Part shown: positions 1 through 8,969 of the stretch, in pieces | How the letters are laid out: each line of letters starts with the position of its first letter | How positions within the stretch are numbered: position 1 is the first letter of the stretch | Source: Rhizobium sp. 18065 | GTDB lineage: Bacteria; Pseudomonadota; Alphaproteobacteria; Rhizobiales; Rhizobiaceae | NCBI RefSeq assembly: GCF_902706095.1 | Contig: NZ_CACSJP010000001.1 | Location: forward strand, 868,001 to 932,000 | DNA length: 64,000 nt | Reading direction: 5' to 3' | Translations under genes and position numbers: made by a program | Notes under the pieces: generated by a model | Databases searched by the model: none | Told to the model about the DNA's origin: nothing | Seen by the model: the letters and a program-made list of their open reading frames with translations, nothing else

Positions 1-15
1 GGCGCTGGAAGCGCC
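1..15. repeat. Short inverted repeat at window edge
   Basis: Positions 1-6 (GGCGCT) and 10-15 (AGCGCC) form a perfect 6-bp stem with a 3-base loop. It lies just past the 3' end of the minus-strand PRC-barrel gene, so it could belong to that gene's terminator. The expected T-run would lie outside the window. Confidence 0.3.
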
Positions 16-51
16 GCCCATTGAAACGTCAACACGTCTCTCGTTCCGGAA

Positions 52-669
52 TTAGTTCTTCGTCGACGAGGTAGTTGTGTTGTCTGCCGGCATGGTTGCC
101 GGAGCAGTTGCGCTCGCATCTGCGGCCTGGTCGTCAAGCGTCTTGAATTCAGGCGCATTGCGCAGGCTGTCTGCGGTCTCTGTGGTGGTCAGGCGCACTT
201 CGCCTTCGGCACCGTTTTCACCTGCTTCGCGAGTCAGCGTGATCTTGCCGAACGGAACGGCGACGTTCTTTTCGCCGATGCCGAGGAAGCCGCCGACGCC
301 GACAACGGCTGCGACGATGCCGCCATCCTTTTCGACCAGAAGGTCGTTGATGTCACCGATGCTCTGGTTGTCGCCGGTGTAGATCGCCTGACCCATGAAG
401 TCGTTGGCGCTCATCTGCGATTCGCTCTGGGCGGTCAGATAGCTGTCGCTTGCGGCAGCGCCTGTGGTGGTCTGGGCGGTCGTGCCCATCGTGCCTGTCG
501 CATCCGTGCCGGTGGTCGCATCAGGAGCCACTGGGGTGGCGGCCGGCGCGCCTGTCGTGCTTTCGGTGCCGGCTGCAGGCGCAGTTGCGTCCTGTGCAAC
601 GGCGAAAGGTGCGATGGCTGTGGAACCCAGCAGCATGGCTGCGGCGAATGTTTTAAAGGACTTGTTCAT
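52..669 (-). CDS. Exported PRC-barrel domain protein
   Basis: A 205-residue exported protein. Residues 1-26 form a clear Sec signal peptide ending in a VAQ-type cleavage site. Residues about 27-78 are a low-complexity Ala/Thr/Pro linker, and about 85-155 form a PRC-barrel, recognisable from GQAIYTGDNQSIGDINDLLV and the glycine-rich VVGVGGFLGIGEK segment before a VPF motif. PRC-barrels are small beta-barrels found in ribosome maturation factors, photosynthetic reaction centres and many uncharacterised periplasmic proteins of rhizobia; their ligands are mostly unknown. The start is supported by a GAGGAAAGG-type ribosome binding site upstream of the ATG. It stands alone, with over 200 bp before the next gene. 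The periplasmic role is unknown. Confidence 0.85.
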   Translation of the reverse strand: MNKSFKTFAAAMLLGSTAIAPFAVAQDATAPAAGTESTTGAPAATPVAPDATTGTDATGTMGTTAQTTTGAAASDSYLTAQSESQMSANDFMGQAIYTGDNQSIGDINDLLVEKDGGIVAAVVGVGGFLGIGEKNVAVPFGKITLTREAGENGAEGEVRLTTTETADSLRNAPEFKTLDDQAADASATAPATMPADNTTTSSTKN

Positions 670-835
670 GATGGACTACCTTTCCTCTGAGATCGTCTTT
701 CGACTGACGCCACCGGCCCTTGTCGGGTCACTCATGCAGCGTCGGTTCGAGAGGAAAATGTCTGGCAGGTCCGATCGTTCCGATTTTTTCTCGGTTTATT
801 TTTCACCGGTTAGGGGAACATTTGCGCGGTTATTT

Positions 836-870
836 GGTTTGCGGGGCCCCACAAGAGGCCGCCGCAAACC
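836..870. terminator. Nine-base-pair stem-loop after lactonase gene
   Basis: GGTTTGCGG (836-844) pairs perfectly with CCGCAAACC (862-870) around a 17-base loop. It lies 17 bp past the stop of the minus-strand SMP-30 gene, where a terminator is expected. Read on that strand it is followed by AAATAA, not a T-run, so it may act as an mRNA 3'-end stabiliser or be Rho-assisted. Confidence 0.4.
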
Positions 871-886
871 ATTGTAACGATTGAAT

Positions 887-1777
887 TCAGAGCTTGAAGC
901 GTGGTTCTGCACGCCCCTGCACGGCAATGCCGAGCTCGAAGGTTGCGCCCGCAAGCGGGTCGGTTTTCAACGCCTCGGCCGATAGGCCTTCGAAGCATGA
1001 CGTGACCGCCAGACGGTCGAGCTTCGGGCCGAAAAACGCCGGGCAGGTAACGCGGCGCGCCGGCATTTCATAACGCGCGATCTGGCGACCATCCGGCGCA
1101 TAGCGGTCGACGGCGCCGCCGTCCCAGTTCGCGTTCCAGATCGTCCCTTCGGCATCCACCACCGATCCGTCGATGACGCCCGTCGTGCGTGCCGACTGAT
1201 CGACCAGCACGCTTGGCTCGCCGATGGGCAGGCCCGTCGCCGGATCGACGCTGACGCGCATCAGATGGTTGACCTTGGAATCGTTGAAATAGCCGATCGT
1301 CCCGTCCGGCGAGAAGCAGATCGAGTTCGGAATGCTGACGGCGTTGAAGAGCTTGGTCACTGTCGTGCCGGCCACGTGATAGATGGCACCGGCGCCGGTC
1401 TCGGCCGTTCGGCTCATCGTGCCGATCCACAGCGCGCCGCTGGGATGCATGCGTCCGTCATTGGAGCGGTTCTGCGCCTTGCCGGGTTCGATTTCGACAT
1501 AAGGACGCAGCGCGCCCGACACTGCGTCACGCAGGAAAAGCCCCTTGTCGGACGCGAGCAGGTGCTGTTTGTCATCGATCACGGCAAACACGCTGCCGAG
1601 GAACGGCAGGTCGTGTTTGGTCAAGGTTCCAGAGGCGATATGGAGCTGGCAAAGGGTCTTGCCGAGAATGTCGAACCACCAGAGGCAATCGGTAAGCGCA
1701 TCATAGCTTGGGCCTTCGCCCAATTCCAGCCGCTCTTCCGTGAGAACTTTACCTGTGAATGGTACTGTTGAAATCAC
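887..1777 (-). CDS. SMP-30/gluconolactonase family sugar lactonase
   Basis: A 296-residue six-bladed beta-propeller of the SMP-30/LRE family, which hydrolyses sugar lactones using one divalent metal. The N-terminal ELGEGPSYD carries the metal-binding Glu (about residue 21), and the later NSICFSPDG and YFNDSKV segments are typical of the family. I choose the GTG at 1777 because AGGAG lies six bases before it. An ATG at 1792 is also in frame, but it overlaps that ribosome binding site. The gene stands alone, with no sugar transporter or dehydrogenase beside it, so the substrate (gluconolactone, arabinonolactone or another) cannot be inferred. Confidence 0.85.
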   Translation of the reverse strand: MISTVPFTGKVLTEERLELGEGPSYDALTDCLWWFDILGKTLCQLHIASGTLTKHDLPFLGSVFAVIDDKQHLLASDKGLFLRDAVSGALRPYVEIEPGKAQNRSNDGRMHPSGALWIGTMSRTAETGAGAIYHVAGTTVTKLFNAVSIPNSICFSPDGTIGYFNDSKVNHLMRVSVDPATGLPIGEPSVLVDQSARTTGVIDGSVVDAEGTIWNANWDGGAVDRYAPDGRQIARYEMPARRVTCPAFFGPKLDRLAVTSCFEGLSAEALKTDPLAGATFELGIAVQGRAEPRFKL

Positions 1778-2152
1778 TCTACTCTCCTGCATTGGTCGCA
1801 GCGACCTTTGCCGCTGCACCCCTTTGTTTGACAGGGGTTTACGGTAAAATAAAGAGGTTGCTGGACGCAGAGTGGTTTACAAGTCTATTGTGTGACAACT
1901 TGGGGAACGGATTCGTTGGTGCTGGATATCAGACCCGACATGAGGTCGCGTTCTCGATAAATCCCGCGATCGCGTACCAGACAAAAAGCCTGACAACATG
2001 GTTTCGTGTGGCGCTGTTTGGGATTCGGAGTTGATGACATTTTGCTGTGCCAATGTCTGGAAGACAGACTGGTGCTGCCATGGATTGGGAATACCGCCTT
2101 GGAAAATGTGGATCGTCATGATGGCCGAACATATCGTGCAGAAAATGATGCC
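1778..2152. other. Intergenic region between divergent genes
   Basis: About 375 bp lie between the divergent SMP-30 and LuxR-type genes. It must hold both promoters. A TTGACA at 1829-1834 has no well-spaced -10 partner, and I see no convincing palindrome, RNA gene or small coding frame. Confidence 0.4.
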
Positions 2153-2890
2153 ATGACCACGAACGATACCCCCGACTCCAGCCGCATCGAGGCGCTGGTG
2201 ATCGAGGTGAAAAGCTTCAAGACGCAGTTCGACGTGTTTCGCTTCATGAAGCGGGCAACCGAGCAATACGGTTCGCGCGCATTCATGGTTCTGAACATGC
2301 CGGGCGCAACGTCGCTGGATCTGTCCAGCAGTTCGATCATCACCAACTGGCCGGCCGACCTGCTGACCGAATTCGACCAGGGTGCCCTTTTGTCCGGAAG
2401 CCCGGTGCTGGCCGTGCTACGCCGCGCCTCCATTCCCTTCGCCTACGATATCGATGAGGTCGCAGCGCAGCGCGATCCACGCAGTGCCGAACTTTCAAAA
2501 ACGCTGTTTCATCGCTTCCGCATGAACCGCGGCGCCTATTTCCCGGTGCACGATGCGACAGGTGCGCGCGGTGCCGTATCGTTCAGCGGCGAGCGCAAGC
2601 CGTTCACTGTGCGTGAGATGATGGAGCTGAGCTATCTGTCCGCCCACGTCTTCAACCGGCTGGCTGAAATCCGTGACATGGACAGCCGCAACAGCGACAT
2701 GCTGACCGAGCGCGAACTGGATTGCCTCAACTGGACCGCTGCCGGCAAGACCAGCGTCGAGATCGCCGAAATCCTGACATTGTCCGAGCACACCATCAAT
2801 CACTACCTGAACCGCGCCACCAAGAAGCTCGACGCCGTCAACCGCACGCAGGCAGTCGCCAAGGCGCTTCGCCTCGGCTTGATTAAATAA
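2153..2890 (+). CDS. LuxR-family transcriptional regulator
   Basis: A 245-residue regulator. Residues about 10-165 resemble an autoinducer-binding-type sensor domain, and residues about 180-240 are a GerE/LuxR helix-turn-helix: LTERELDCLNWTAAGKTSVE followed by IAEILTLSEHTINHYL, with the usual E-x-A-xx-L spacing. Length matches solitary LuxR-type regulators. The frame stays open upstream, but ATG 2153 fits the family N-terminus best. No luxI-type synthase lies nearby, so it may be an orphan receptor or respond to another ligand. It is the gene immediately upstream of a sigma-54 promoter and candidate small RNA, although I see no direct link between them. Confidence 0.8.
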   Translation: MTTNDTPDSSRIEALVIEVKSFKTQFDVFRFMKRATEQYGSRAFMVLNMPGATSLDLSSSSIITNWPADLLTEFDQGALLSGSPVLAVLRRASIPFAYDIDEVAAQRDPRSAELSKTLFHRFRMNRGAYFPVHDATGARGAVSFSGERKPFTVREMMELSYLSAHVFNRLAEIRDMDSRNSDMLTERELDCLNWTAAGKTSVEIAEILTLSEHTINHYLNRATKKLDAVNRTQAVAKALRLGLIK

Positions 2891-3020
2891 GTCTGACCTC
2901 TGTTGCTTTTTTGTGCGGCAAGCACCTCAAGCGCCCAGATTGGTGGCAGGCGGAGACCTGGTTAAGCTTTTCTGCCGCAAAATCCGTCCGGAAATGCCGG
3001 TTCTTCTGCAGTTCCCGGTC

Positions 3021-3037
3021 TGGCACGCTTCCTGCAT
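3021..3037 (+). promoter_or_regulatory. Sigma-54 (RpoN) promoter candidate
   Basis: The sequence TGGCACGCTTCCTGCAT matches the RpoN consensus TGGCAC-N5-TTGCA at all but one position, with the GG (-24) and GC (-12) doublets correctly spaced. It points toward 3311 but lies about 270 bp before the next coding gene. Its predicted start near 3046 leads straight into a structured segment that could be a small RNA. RpoN promoters need an activator such as NtrC; I found no good NtrC site upstream. Confidence 0.55.
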
Positions 3038-3045
3038 CCTGAATG

Positions 3046-3143
3046 TCAGTCCAGAGGGGACGCTGCATGGCACCCAGCCAAGGGTGCTGCAAGGACAAGC
3101 CGCCGCGGTGAACATCGGTTCCTGCTGGCGGCTTTCCTGTTTT
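3046..3143 (+). ncRNA. Candidate sigma-54-dependent small RNA
   Basis: Starting about 12 bases after the RpoN -12 element, the sequence holds two stem-loops. The first is GCACCC (3070-3075) with GGGTGC (3082-3087) around a 6-base loop, extendable by G-U pairs. The second is GCCGCC (3099-3104) with GGCGGC (3127-3132), enclosing a nested hairpin GAAC-ATCG-GTTC (3110-3121). The second is followed by TTTCCTGTTTT, an imperfect but terminator-like T-tract. There is no convincing coding frame here. A transcript of about 95-100 bases is inferred; I do not recognise it as a named RNA family. Alternatively this is a structured leader of mrp. Confidence 0.4.
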
Positions 3144-3310
3144 CTGGCCTGCTTGCCTTTTCCCCGTGCTTTATCCACTCCATGCCGCCATGGGGCGTTT
3201 TGTCTCCGCATTTGCGGTTGGCGAAGCCGCTCGCCTCCATTATCTACGCTGTCAAGACTCTCTACGCTTTGACGCCAGAGCCTAGATAATCAGCCAGGAA
3301 AGAGGATGTC

Positions 3311-4495
3311 ATGACCGAGTTGACCCGCGAGCAGGTTCTGGACGCACTGGGGCGCGTGCGGGGTCCCGATCTCGATCGCAGCATCGTCGAGCTGAAGATG
3401 GTTTCGGATGTCTTCATCTCCGACGGCAAGGTCTACTTCTCGATCACCGTGCCGGCCGAACAGGCCGAGGCGCTGGAGCCTTTGCGCCAGGCAGCAGAAC
3501 GCACGGTCAAGGCCATTCCGGGCGTCAAGTCGGTTCTGGCCAGCCTGACGGCGGAGCGCAAGCAGGGTTCGGCGCCATCGCCCCGTCCGCAGCCGCCAGC
3601 CGCCGCTGCCGCCGGGCATGATCATGGACATAGCCATGGGCACGCGCATGGTCACAGCCACGCCCAGCCGCAGCCGCAGCCGCAGCGCACCAAGGCCGGC
3701 GTGCCGGGCATCGATGCGATCATTGCCGTTGCTTCCGGCAAGGGCGGCGTCGGCAAGTCGACCACCGCCGTCAATCTGGCGCTGGGTCTCAAGGCCAACG
3801 GATTGCGTGTCGGCATTCTCGACGCCGACGTCTACGGCCCTTCCATGCCGCGTCTTCTCGGCATTACCGGTCGTCCGCAGCAGATCGAAAACCGCATCAT
3901 CGTGCCGATGGAGAATTACGGTATCAAGGTCATGTCGATGGGTTTCCTCGTCGACGAAGGCACCGCGATGATCTGGCGCGGGCCGATGGTGCAATCGGCA
4001 CTGATGCAGATGTTGCGGGAAGTCGCCTGGGGTGACCTTGATGTTCTGGTCGTCGACATGCCGCCGGGCACGGGCGATGCCCAGTTGACCATGGCCCAGC
4101 AGGTGCCGCTTTCCGGTGCCGTCATCGTCTCGACACCGCAGGACCTCGCCCTGATCGATGCCCGCAAGGGGCTGAACATGTTCAACAAGGTCGAGGTGCC
4201 GGTGCTCGGTATCGTTGAGAACATGAGCTATTTCATCGCGCCCGACACCGGCAATCGCTATGATATCTTCGGACATGGCGGAGCCCGTGCCGAGGCCGAG
4301 AAGATCGGCGTGCCCTTCCTCGGCGAAGTGCCGCTGACGATTGCGATCCGCGAAACCTCGGATGCCGGAACACCGGTGGTCGTTTCCGATCCGGACGGAC
4401 CGCAGGCCGCCGTCTATCGCCAGATCGCCGAAAAGGTCTGGAACGAGGTCAAGGCCCACTCGGGTCGGACAGCGCCGGCCATCGTTTTCGAATAG
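3311..4495 (+). CDS. mrp: Mrp/NBP35-family P-loop ATPase, iron-sulfur carrier type
   Basis: A 394-residue Mrp/ApbC-type protein, a family that binds ATP and carries Fe-S clusters to apo-enzymes in the cytosol. Residues 1-85 are a DUF59/MIP18-type domain, about 90-125 a linker rich in histidine, proline and glutamine, and about 130-380 a ParA-like ATPase with the deviant Walker A GKGGVGKST (from about residue 143) and VVDMPPGTGDAQL. Most Mrp proteins have a CxxC after the ENMS motif that binds the bridging cluster. Here ENMSYFIAPDTG has no cysteine, so cluster binding must differ or be lost. The linker (GHDHGHSHGHAHGHSH) could bind Zn or Ni. It stands alone, with a 230-bp gap before corA. Confidence 0.88.
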   Translation: MTELTREQVLDALGRVRGPDLDRSIVELKMVSDVFISDGKVYFSITVPAEQAEALEPLRQAAERTVKAIPGVKSVLASLTAERKQGSAPSPRPQPPAAAAAGHDHGHSHGHAHGHSHAQPQPQPQRTKAGVPGIDAIIAVASGKGGVGKSTTAVNLALGLKANGLRVGILDADVYGPSMPRLLGITGRPQQIENRIIVPMENYGIKVMSMGFLVDEGTAMIWRGPMVQSALMQMLREVAWGDLDVLVVDMPPGTGDAQLTMAQQVPLSGAVIVSTPQDLALIDARKGLNMFNKVEVPVLGIVENMSYFIAPDTGNRYDIFGHGGARAEAEKIGVPFLGEVPLTIAIRETSDAGTPVVVSDPDGPQAAVYRQIAEKVWNEVKAHSGRTAPAIVFE

Positions 4496-4727
4496 CCGCG
4501 CCGGTCAGGGCAGTCAGCGCTTGCGGTTGGTTCTGCAGGTGCCTCGTTTTCGCTGGATTGCGAGCAGGTTCCGGGCACCTGTTTGTTGCGGTTAGGGTGC
4601 TTCGGGAATAGGAGCAGTGTTTCCCGCACAATACTGCAGTGCAAAATTCGACTTGCCTTTTTCTAGCCATTTGTGTTTGGGTCCGGGCAATTTGCCGCTC
4701 GGCGGCAGCCATGAAGGTAACCTTGTC

Positions 4728-5705
4728 TTGATCCGGGCCTATAGAACTGACGGCAGCGCAGAGGTGATCGGTCCGGATGACGCCACAGGTGATTTCGATG
4801 CGTCGATCATCTGGCTGGATCTGATAAGCCCGACGAAGGAAGAAGAGCAGCAGGTCGAGAACCGGCTCGGAATTCCCCTGCCGACCCCTGAGGAACTGAA
4901 GGATATCGAACCTTCAAGCCGCCTCTATGTCGAGAACGGCGGGGTCTACATGACCGCCTCGCTGATCTACAAGGTCGAGACCGATCTGCCGCGGCTGACC
5001 GATGTGGCGTTCATCCTGCATGGCAAGCGCCTGATCACGATCCGCTATGCCGAGCCGAAATCCTTCGCGCTGTTCAGCGCCAGTCTTCTGCGCGCCAGCG
5101 AACAGTGCGCGACCGGGACCATTCTGCTTGGGCGTCTGCTCGAAACGGTGGTGGACCGGACGGCCGAAGTCCTGGAAATTCTGGCGACCCGCCTGGATGC
5201 GCTGTCGATTTCCGTCTTTGTCGATCGCAAGGCGGCCAAGCGCCGTCCGCCACGCTTTCTGGAAGACAAGCTGCTCGATATCGCCAGTCATCACCAATTG
5301 GTCAGCAAGACACGCGACAGTCTGATTTCCCTGTCCCGCCTGGTCACCTTCCTGCAGTCTCAGCAGGTGGTGCGGCGCGAGGAGGAGGCGGTTGAGCTCT
5401 GTCTGGTCGTGGCGCGCGACGTCCAGTCGCTCGCCGAGCACGCCGCTTTTGTCAGCAACAACATCACCTTCATGCTCGATGCTTCGCTCGGCCTGATCAA
5501 TGTCGAACAGAATGCGATCATCAAGATCTTCTCGATTGCCTCGGTGGTCTTCCTGCCGCCGACCTTGGTCGCCTCGATATACGGCATGAATTTTCATTTC
5601 ATGCCGGAACTGGACTGGAACCACGGCTATGCATTGGCGCTTGTCGGCATGCTGATCTCCGCCGTCATTCCGTTTCTTTTCTTCCGCTGGAAAGGCTGGC
5701 TCTGA
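4728..5705 (+). CDS. corA: CorA-family magnesium/divalent cation transporter
   Basis: A 325-residue inner-membrane cation channel of the CorA family. The long cytoplasmic domain is followed by two C-terminal membrane helices, with the family signature YGMNFHFMPEL at the end of the first (GMN at about residues 286-288). Family members conduct Mg2+, and also Co2+ or Ni2+, as pentamers. I choose a TTG start at 4728, preceded by AAGGTA eight bases upstream, because it gives the normal CorA length; the frame stays open for 37 more codons that look unlike CorA. kup begins 15 bp after its stop, so the two ion transporters are probably co-transcribed. Confidence 0.9.
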   Translation: MIRAYRTDGSAEVIGPDDATGDFDASIIWLDLISPTKEEEQQVENRLGIPLPTPEELKDIEPSSRLYVENGGVYMTASLIYKVETDLPRLTDVAFILHGKRLITIRYAEPKSFALFSASLLRASEQCATGTILLGRLLETVVDRTAEVLEILATRLDALSISVFVDRKAAKRRPPRFLEDKLLDIASHHQLVSKTRDSLISLSRLVTFLQSQQVVRREEEAVELCLVVARDVQSLAEHAAFVSNNITFMLDASLGLINVEQNAIIKIFSIASVVFLPPTLVASIYGMNFHFMPELDWNHGYALALVGMLISAVIPFLFFRWKGWL

Positions 5706-5720
5706 AGAGCCTGACATCTT

Positions 5721-7622
5721 ATGGAACATGACAAGACCCATTCTTCGGAAGGTCAAAAGGGCGCGCGAGGGATGTTTTTCCTCGCGCTCGGTTCGGTCGG
5801 CGTCGTCTATGGCGATATCGGCACGAGCCCCCTCTATGCCTTTCGGGAAGCACTGAAGCCGATCAGCGAAGGCGGCGTCACCCGTCTGGAAATCATCGGT
5901 CTGATCTCGCTGATGATCTGGGCCCTGACCATCATCGTCACCATAAAATACGTGCTGTTCCTGCTGCGCGCCGACAACGACGGCGAGGGCGGCACCTTGT
6001 CGCTGCTCGCATTGCTGTCAAAGACCGCCAATGGTCACGGCCCGATCCTGATGGTGCTCGGCCTGATAGGCGCGGCGCTTTTCCTCGGCGATTCCATGAT
6101 TACCCCGGCACTTTCCGTCCTGTCGGCGGTCGAAGGGCTCAAACTCGTGGCGCCGGACCTGTCCGAATACATCGTGCCGATTTCGGTGGCGATCCTGATC
6201 GGCGTCTTTGCCGTGCAGTCGCATGGCACGGCAGCCGTTGCCCGTTTCTTCGGTCCGATCACCGCATTGTGGTTCCTGGTCATGGCCGCCGGCGGCGTCA
6301 ACCACATCTTCGATGACCTCGGTATTCTTGCCGCGTTCAATCCCTGGCATGCCGTCAGCTTCATGCTGCGCGAAGGCTTCCTCGGCATTGTCGTGCTCGG
6401 CGCCGTCTTCCTCACCGTCACCGGTGCGGAAGCGCTGTATGCCGACCTCGGCCATTTTGGCCGCAAGCCCATTCAGTGGGCCTGGTTCGTGCTCGTCTTC
6501 CCGTCGCTGGTCCTGAACTATCTCGGGCAGGGCGCGCTGGTGCTGCACAATCCCGACGCCATGGCCAACCCGTTCTATCTGATGTTTCCGCAATGGGCGC
6601 TGTTGCCGGTTGTCATTCTGGCGACATTCGCCACCATCATTGCCAGCCAGGCCGTGATCACCGGTGCCTTTTCGCTGGTGCGCCAGGCGATCCATCTGGG
6701 CTTCCTGCCGCGCATGCAGATCCTGTTCACCTCGGAAACACATACCGGCCAGATCTACCTGCCGTCGGTCAACGCGCTGCTGCTGGTCGGCGTTCTGGCG
6801 CTGGTGCTGTTGTTTGAAAGCTCCGAAGCGCTGGCCACCGCCTATGGCATCTCGGTCACCGGTGCCATGGTCGTCACCACGATCATGGCCTTCGAATTTG
6901 TCCGCAAGCGCTGGAACTGGAGCCTGACGACGGCAGTCGCCGCGCTCTTGCCGCTTCTTGCGCTGGAAATGGTCTTTCTCGGCGCAAATCTCCTGAAGAT
7001 CCATGACGGCGGCTATATCCCGGTTCTCTTTGCCGGCGTCTTCACCATCATCATGTGGACTTGGCGCCGCGGCAACGGCATCCTGTTTGCCAAGACCCGC
7101 CACACCGACGTGCCCTTGGCGCCGTTCATCGCCTCCATCGAGCGCAAGAGCGATCATGCACCGGCGAATGTTCCGGGCACCGCGATCTTCCTGACCAGCG
7201 ATGCCGAAACCGCGCCGGCCGCACTTTTGCACAATCTCAAGCACAACCATGTTTTGCACGAGCGCAACATCATCCTGACGATCAAGACGATCGGCAGGCC
7301 GCGCGCGACCGCCGATGAGCGGTTTGTCATCGAGCAATTGTCGGAACGTTTTTCCCGCGTCGAAATCCGTTTCGGCTTCATGGAAAACCAGAATGTCTCG
7401 AAGGCGCTGGCCAATCTGCGCCGCTGCGGCTTGAAGTTCGACATCATGTCGACCTCCTTCTATCTCGGCCGGCGCAAGCTGGTGCCGGATGCAAAGTCCG
7501 GCATGCCTTACTGGCAGGACCGGCTGTATATCTCGCTTGCCAATGCCGCAGCCGACCCGTCGGACTATTTCCGCCTGCCGGCCAACCGCGTGGTCGAACT
7601 CGGCTCACACGTCATCATCTGA
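5721..7622 (+). CDS. kup: Kup-type potassium uptake permease
   Basis: A 633-residue K+/H+ symporter of the KUP/HAK/KT family. The N-terminal signature [15 protein letters not shown] is present at about residues 28-42. About twelve membrane helices follow up to about residue 450, then a cytoplasmic tail ending near [15 protein letters not shown], as in other Kup proteins. It takes up potassium, classically at low pH or under osmotic stress. It follows corA by 15 bp and ends in a strong terminator, so corA-kup looks like a two-gene ion-homeostasis operon. Some rhizobia carry more than one kup copy. Confidence 0.95.
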   Translation: MEHDKTHSSEGQKGARGMFFLALGSVGVVYGDIGTSPLYAFREALKPISEGGVTRLEIIGLISLMIWALTIIVTIKYVLFLLRADNDGEGGTLSLLALLSKTANGHGPILMVLGLIGAALFLGDSMITPALSVLSAVEGLKLVAPDLSEYIVPISVAILIGVFAVQSHGTAAVARFFGPITALWFLVMAAGGVNHIFDDLGILAAFNPWHAVSFMLREGFLGIVVLGAVFLTVTGAEALYADLGHFGRKPIQWAWFVLVFPSLVLNYLGQGALVLHNPDAMANPFYLMFPQWALLPVVILATFATIIASQAVITGAFSLVRQAIHLGFLPRMQILFTSETHTGQIYLPSVNALLLVGVLALVLLFESSEALATAYGISVTGAMVVTTIMAFEFVRKRWNWSLTTAVAALLPLLALEMVFLGANLLKIHDGGYIPVLFAGVFTIIMWTWRRGNGILFAKTRHTDVPLAPFIASIERKSDHAPANVPGTAIFLTSDAETAPAALLHNLKHNHVLHERNIILTIKTIGRPRATADERFVIEQLSERFSRVEIRFGFMENQNVSKALANLRRCGLKFDIMSTSFYLGRRKLVPDAKSGMPYWQDRLYISLANAAADPSDYFRLPANRVVELGSHVII

Positions 7623-7649
7623 CGCATTTTCCAGATGACGCATTCAAAG

Positions 7650-7675
7650 GCCACCGGATGATCCGGTGGCTTTTT
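7650..7675 (+). terminator. Rho-independent terminator after kup
   Basis: GCCACCGGA (7650-7658) and TCCGGTGGC (7662-7670) form a 9-bp perfect stem with loop TGA, followed by five T residues. Confidence 0.9.
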
Positions 7676-7787
7676 CGCGTTCATGCGGGCGAGGTTTTCT
7701 CCCCATCAGAGGCGGCGTTAACCATGCATCAAGGTTAATGAGAGATGTTTTTCTAATGTATCTCGCGTCCTTGTGCTGGAGTTTGGT

Positions 7788-8969
7788 TTGCGTTCCTCAT
7801 TTCGCCCTTCCAAGAAGGTCTTCTCCCGGCTGGAGACCTGGACCTCGCCTCTGCTCTTCGGCCTTGTCTCCTGGCTCGCCTTCCCGACACTTGCCGCCCA
7901 GGCGGATATGGCCGGCCTTCTGGCCGGTAGCGATCGCGGCGCCAGCAACTGGCGCATGGTGCTGACCTCATCGCCGGCAGGCTCCATCCACCAGGCCGAA
8001 CTGGCATTTTCTGCCGATGAAACGTCGTCGGCCCTGTCCAGTGACACCGGCCTTGTGCTGCCGGACGGCCGCCGCATCGCCTTTGACGGCGGCAAGCAGG
8101 CCGCAGATCCGCTGCCGGACGAAATGCGCGTTACCCGCGATTTGAAGAAGGGCAGGGTGATTGCCGTCGAGCAGATGCTGCCACCGCGCGCCTTTTCGGC
8201 CGGATCGATATTGAAGCGCACCAGCTCGCTGCTCGACCCGAGGAACCGGGCGACCGAACGCACCGCCTTTGCCCGGGAAAAAACCGCGTCCAAGCCGGTC
8301 GAACTGGCGAGCTTCTATTTCAAGCGCAAGGAGCAGCCGGTCGATCCGGCGTTGCCCGCCATGCTGGCGGGTCTGGTGACCAACCGCAATCCGGATGTCC
8401 TGGCGACCGCCTATGCGGCGCCGGCGCTCGACTATGCGAGTGTTTCGCCGTTTGATGCGATCCTGACGGAAAAGCAGTCGGCGCGTGGTCGCTTCATGCC
8501 CGAGATCGGTCCACAGGATCACGCATGGGCCGCAACCGCATTGCCGGCTGGCGTGTTTTCCGACAAGGAACAGAAATGCCTCGCCGAAGGCATCTACTTC
8601 GAAGCCCGGGGCGAATCGGTGAAGGGCCAGGCGGCCGTCGCCCAGGTCATCCTCAACCGTGTCCGCAATCCGCACTATCCGGCAACGATCTGCGGTGTCG
8701 TCTATCAGAACGAGGATTGGCGCAATCGCTGCCAGTTTTCCTTTGCCTGCGACCGTATCCCCGACCGCGTGAATTCGCCCGCCCATTGGCGCACAGCCAG
8801 GGAAATCGCCATGGCGGTCACCGCCGGCAAGATCTGGTTCAAGGAGGTCGGATCGGCCACCCATTACCATGCCACCTATGTGAAGCCGGATTGGGGCCCG
8901 ACGATGAAGCGGGTAGACACGATCGGCAAGCATATCTTCTACCGCACCTATGGCGGTGGCTGGAGCTGA
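7788..8969 (+). CDS. SleB-family cell wall hydrolase
   Basis: A 393-residue envelope protein. A basic N-terminus with a hydrophobic stretch (SPLLFGLVSWLAFPTLAAQA) suggests a signal peptide or membrane anchor. Residues about 255-390 form the Hydrolase_2/SleB domain: CLAEGIYFEARGE with the catalytic Glu, AVAQVILNRV, CGVVYQ, CQFSFACD and THYHA. Members are peptidoglycan lytic transglycosylases. TTG 7788 is favoured because GGAG lies six bases before it; GTG 7773 is an alternative without a ribosome binding site. The middle region (about 40-240) has no recognised domain. An inverted repeat TTAACC-N9-GGTTAA lies about 50 bp upstream (7718-7738). Confidence 0.85.
   Translation: MRSSFRPSKKVFSRLETWTSPLLFGLVSWLAFPTLAAQADMAGLLAGSDRGASNWRMVLTSSPAGSIHQAELAFSADETSSALSSDTGLVLPDGRRIAFDGGKQAADPLPDEMRVTRDLKKGRVIAVEQMLPPRAFSAGSILKRTSSLLDPRNRATERTAFAREKTASKPVELASFYFKRKEQPVDPALPAMLAGLVTNRNPDVLATAYAAPALDYASVSPFDAILTEKQSARGRFMPEIGPQDHAWAATALPAGVFSDKEQKCLAEGIYFEARGESVKGQAAVAQVILNRVRNPHYPATICGVVYQNEDWRNRCQFSFACDRIPDRVNSPAHWRTAREIAMAVTAGKIWFKEVGSATHYHATYVKPDWGPTMKRVDTIGKHIFYRTYGGGWS

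Noticed and set aside
2913..3272. Small open frames in the gap between the LuxR-type gene and mrp
   Set aside because: They have no ribosome binding site, low-complexity Cys/Arg/Ser content and overlap each other on both strands. The sigma-54 promoter and hairpins explain the region better.
3290..4459. Long open frame antisense to mrp, rich in His, Arg, Gly and Asp
   Set aside because: It mirrors the codon bias of the plus-strand mrp gene, which has clear P-loop motifs; its translation has no recognisable domain.
6018..7337. Long antisense open frame across kup, with others like it across glyS, tex and the GGDEF-EAL gene
   Set aside because: High GC codon structure creates such frames opposite real genes. 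The real genes have strong family motifs, ribosome binding sites and terminators.
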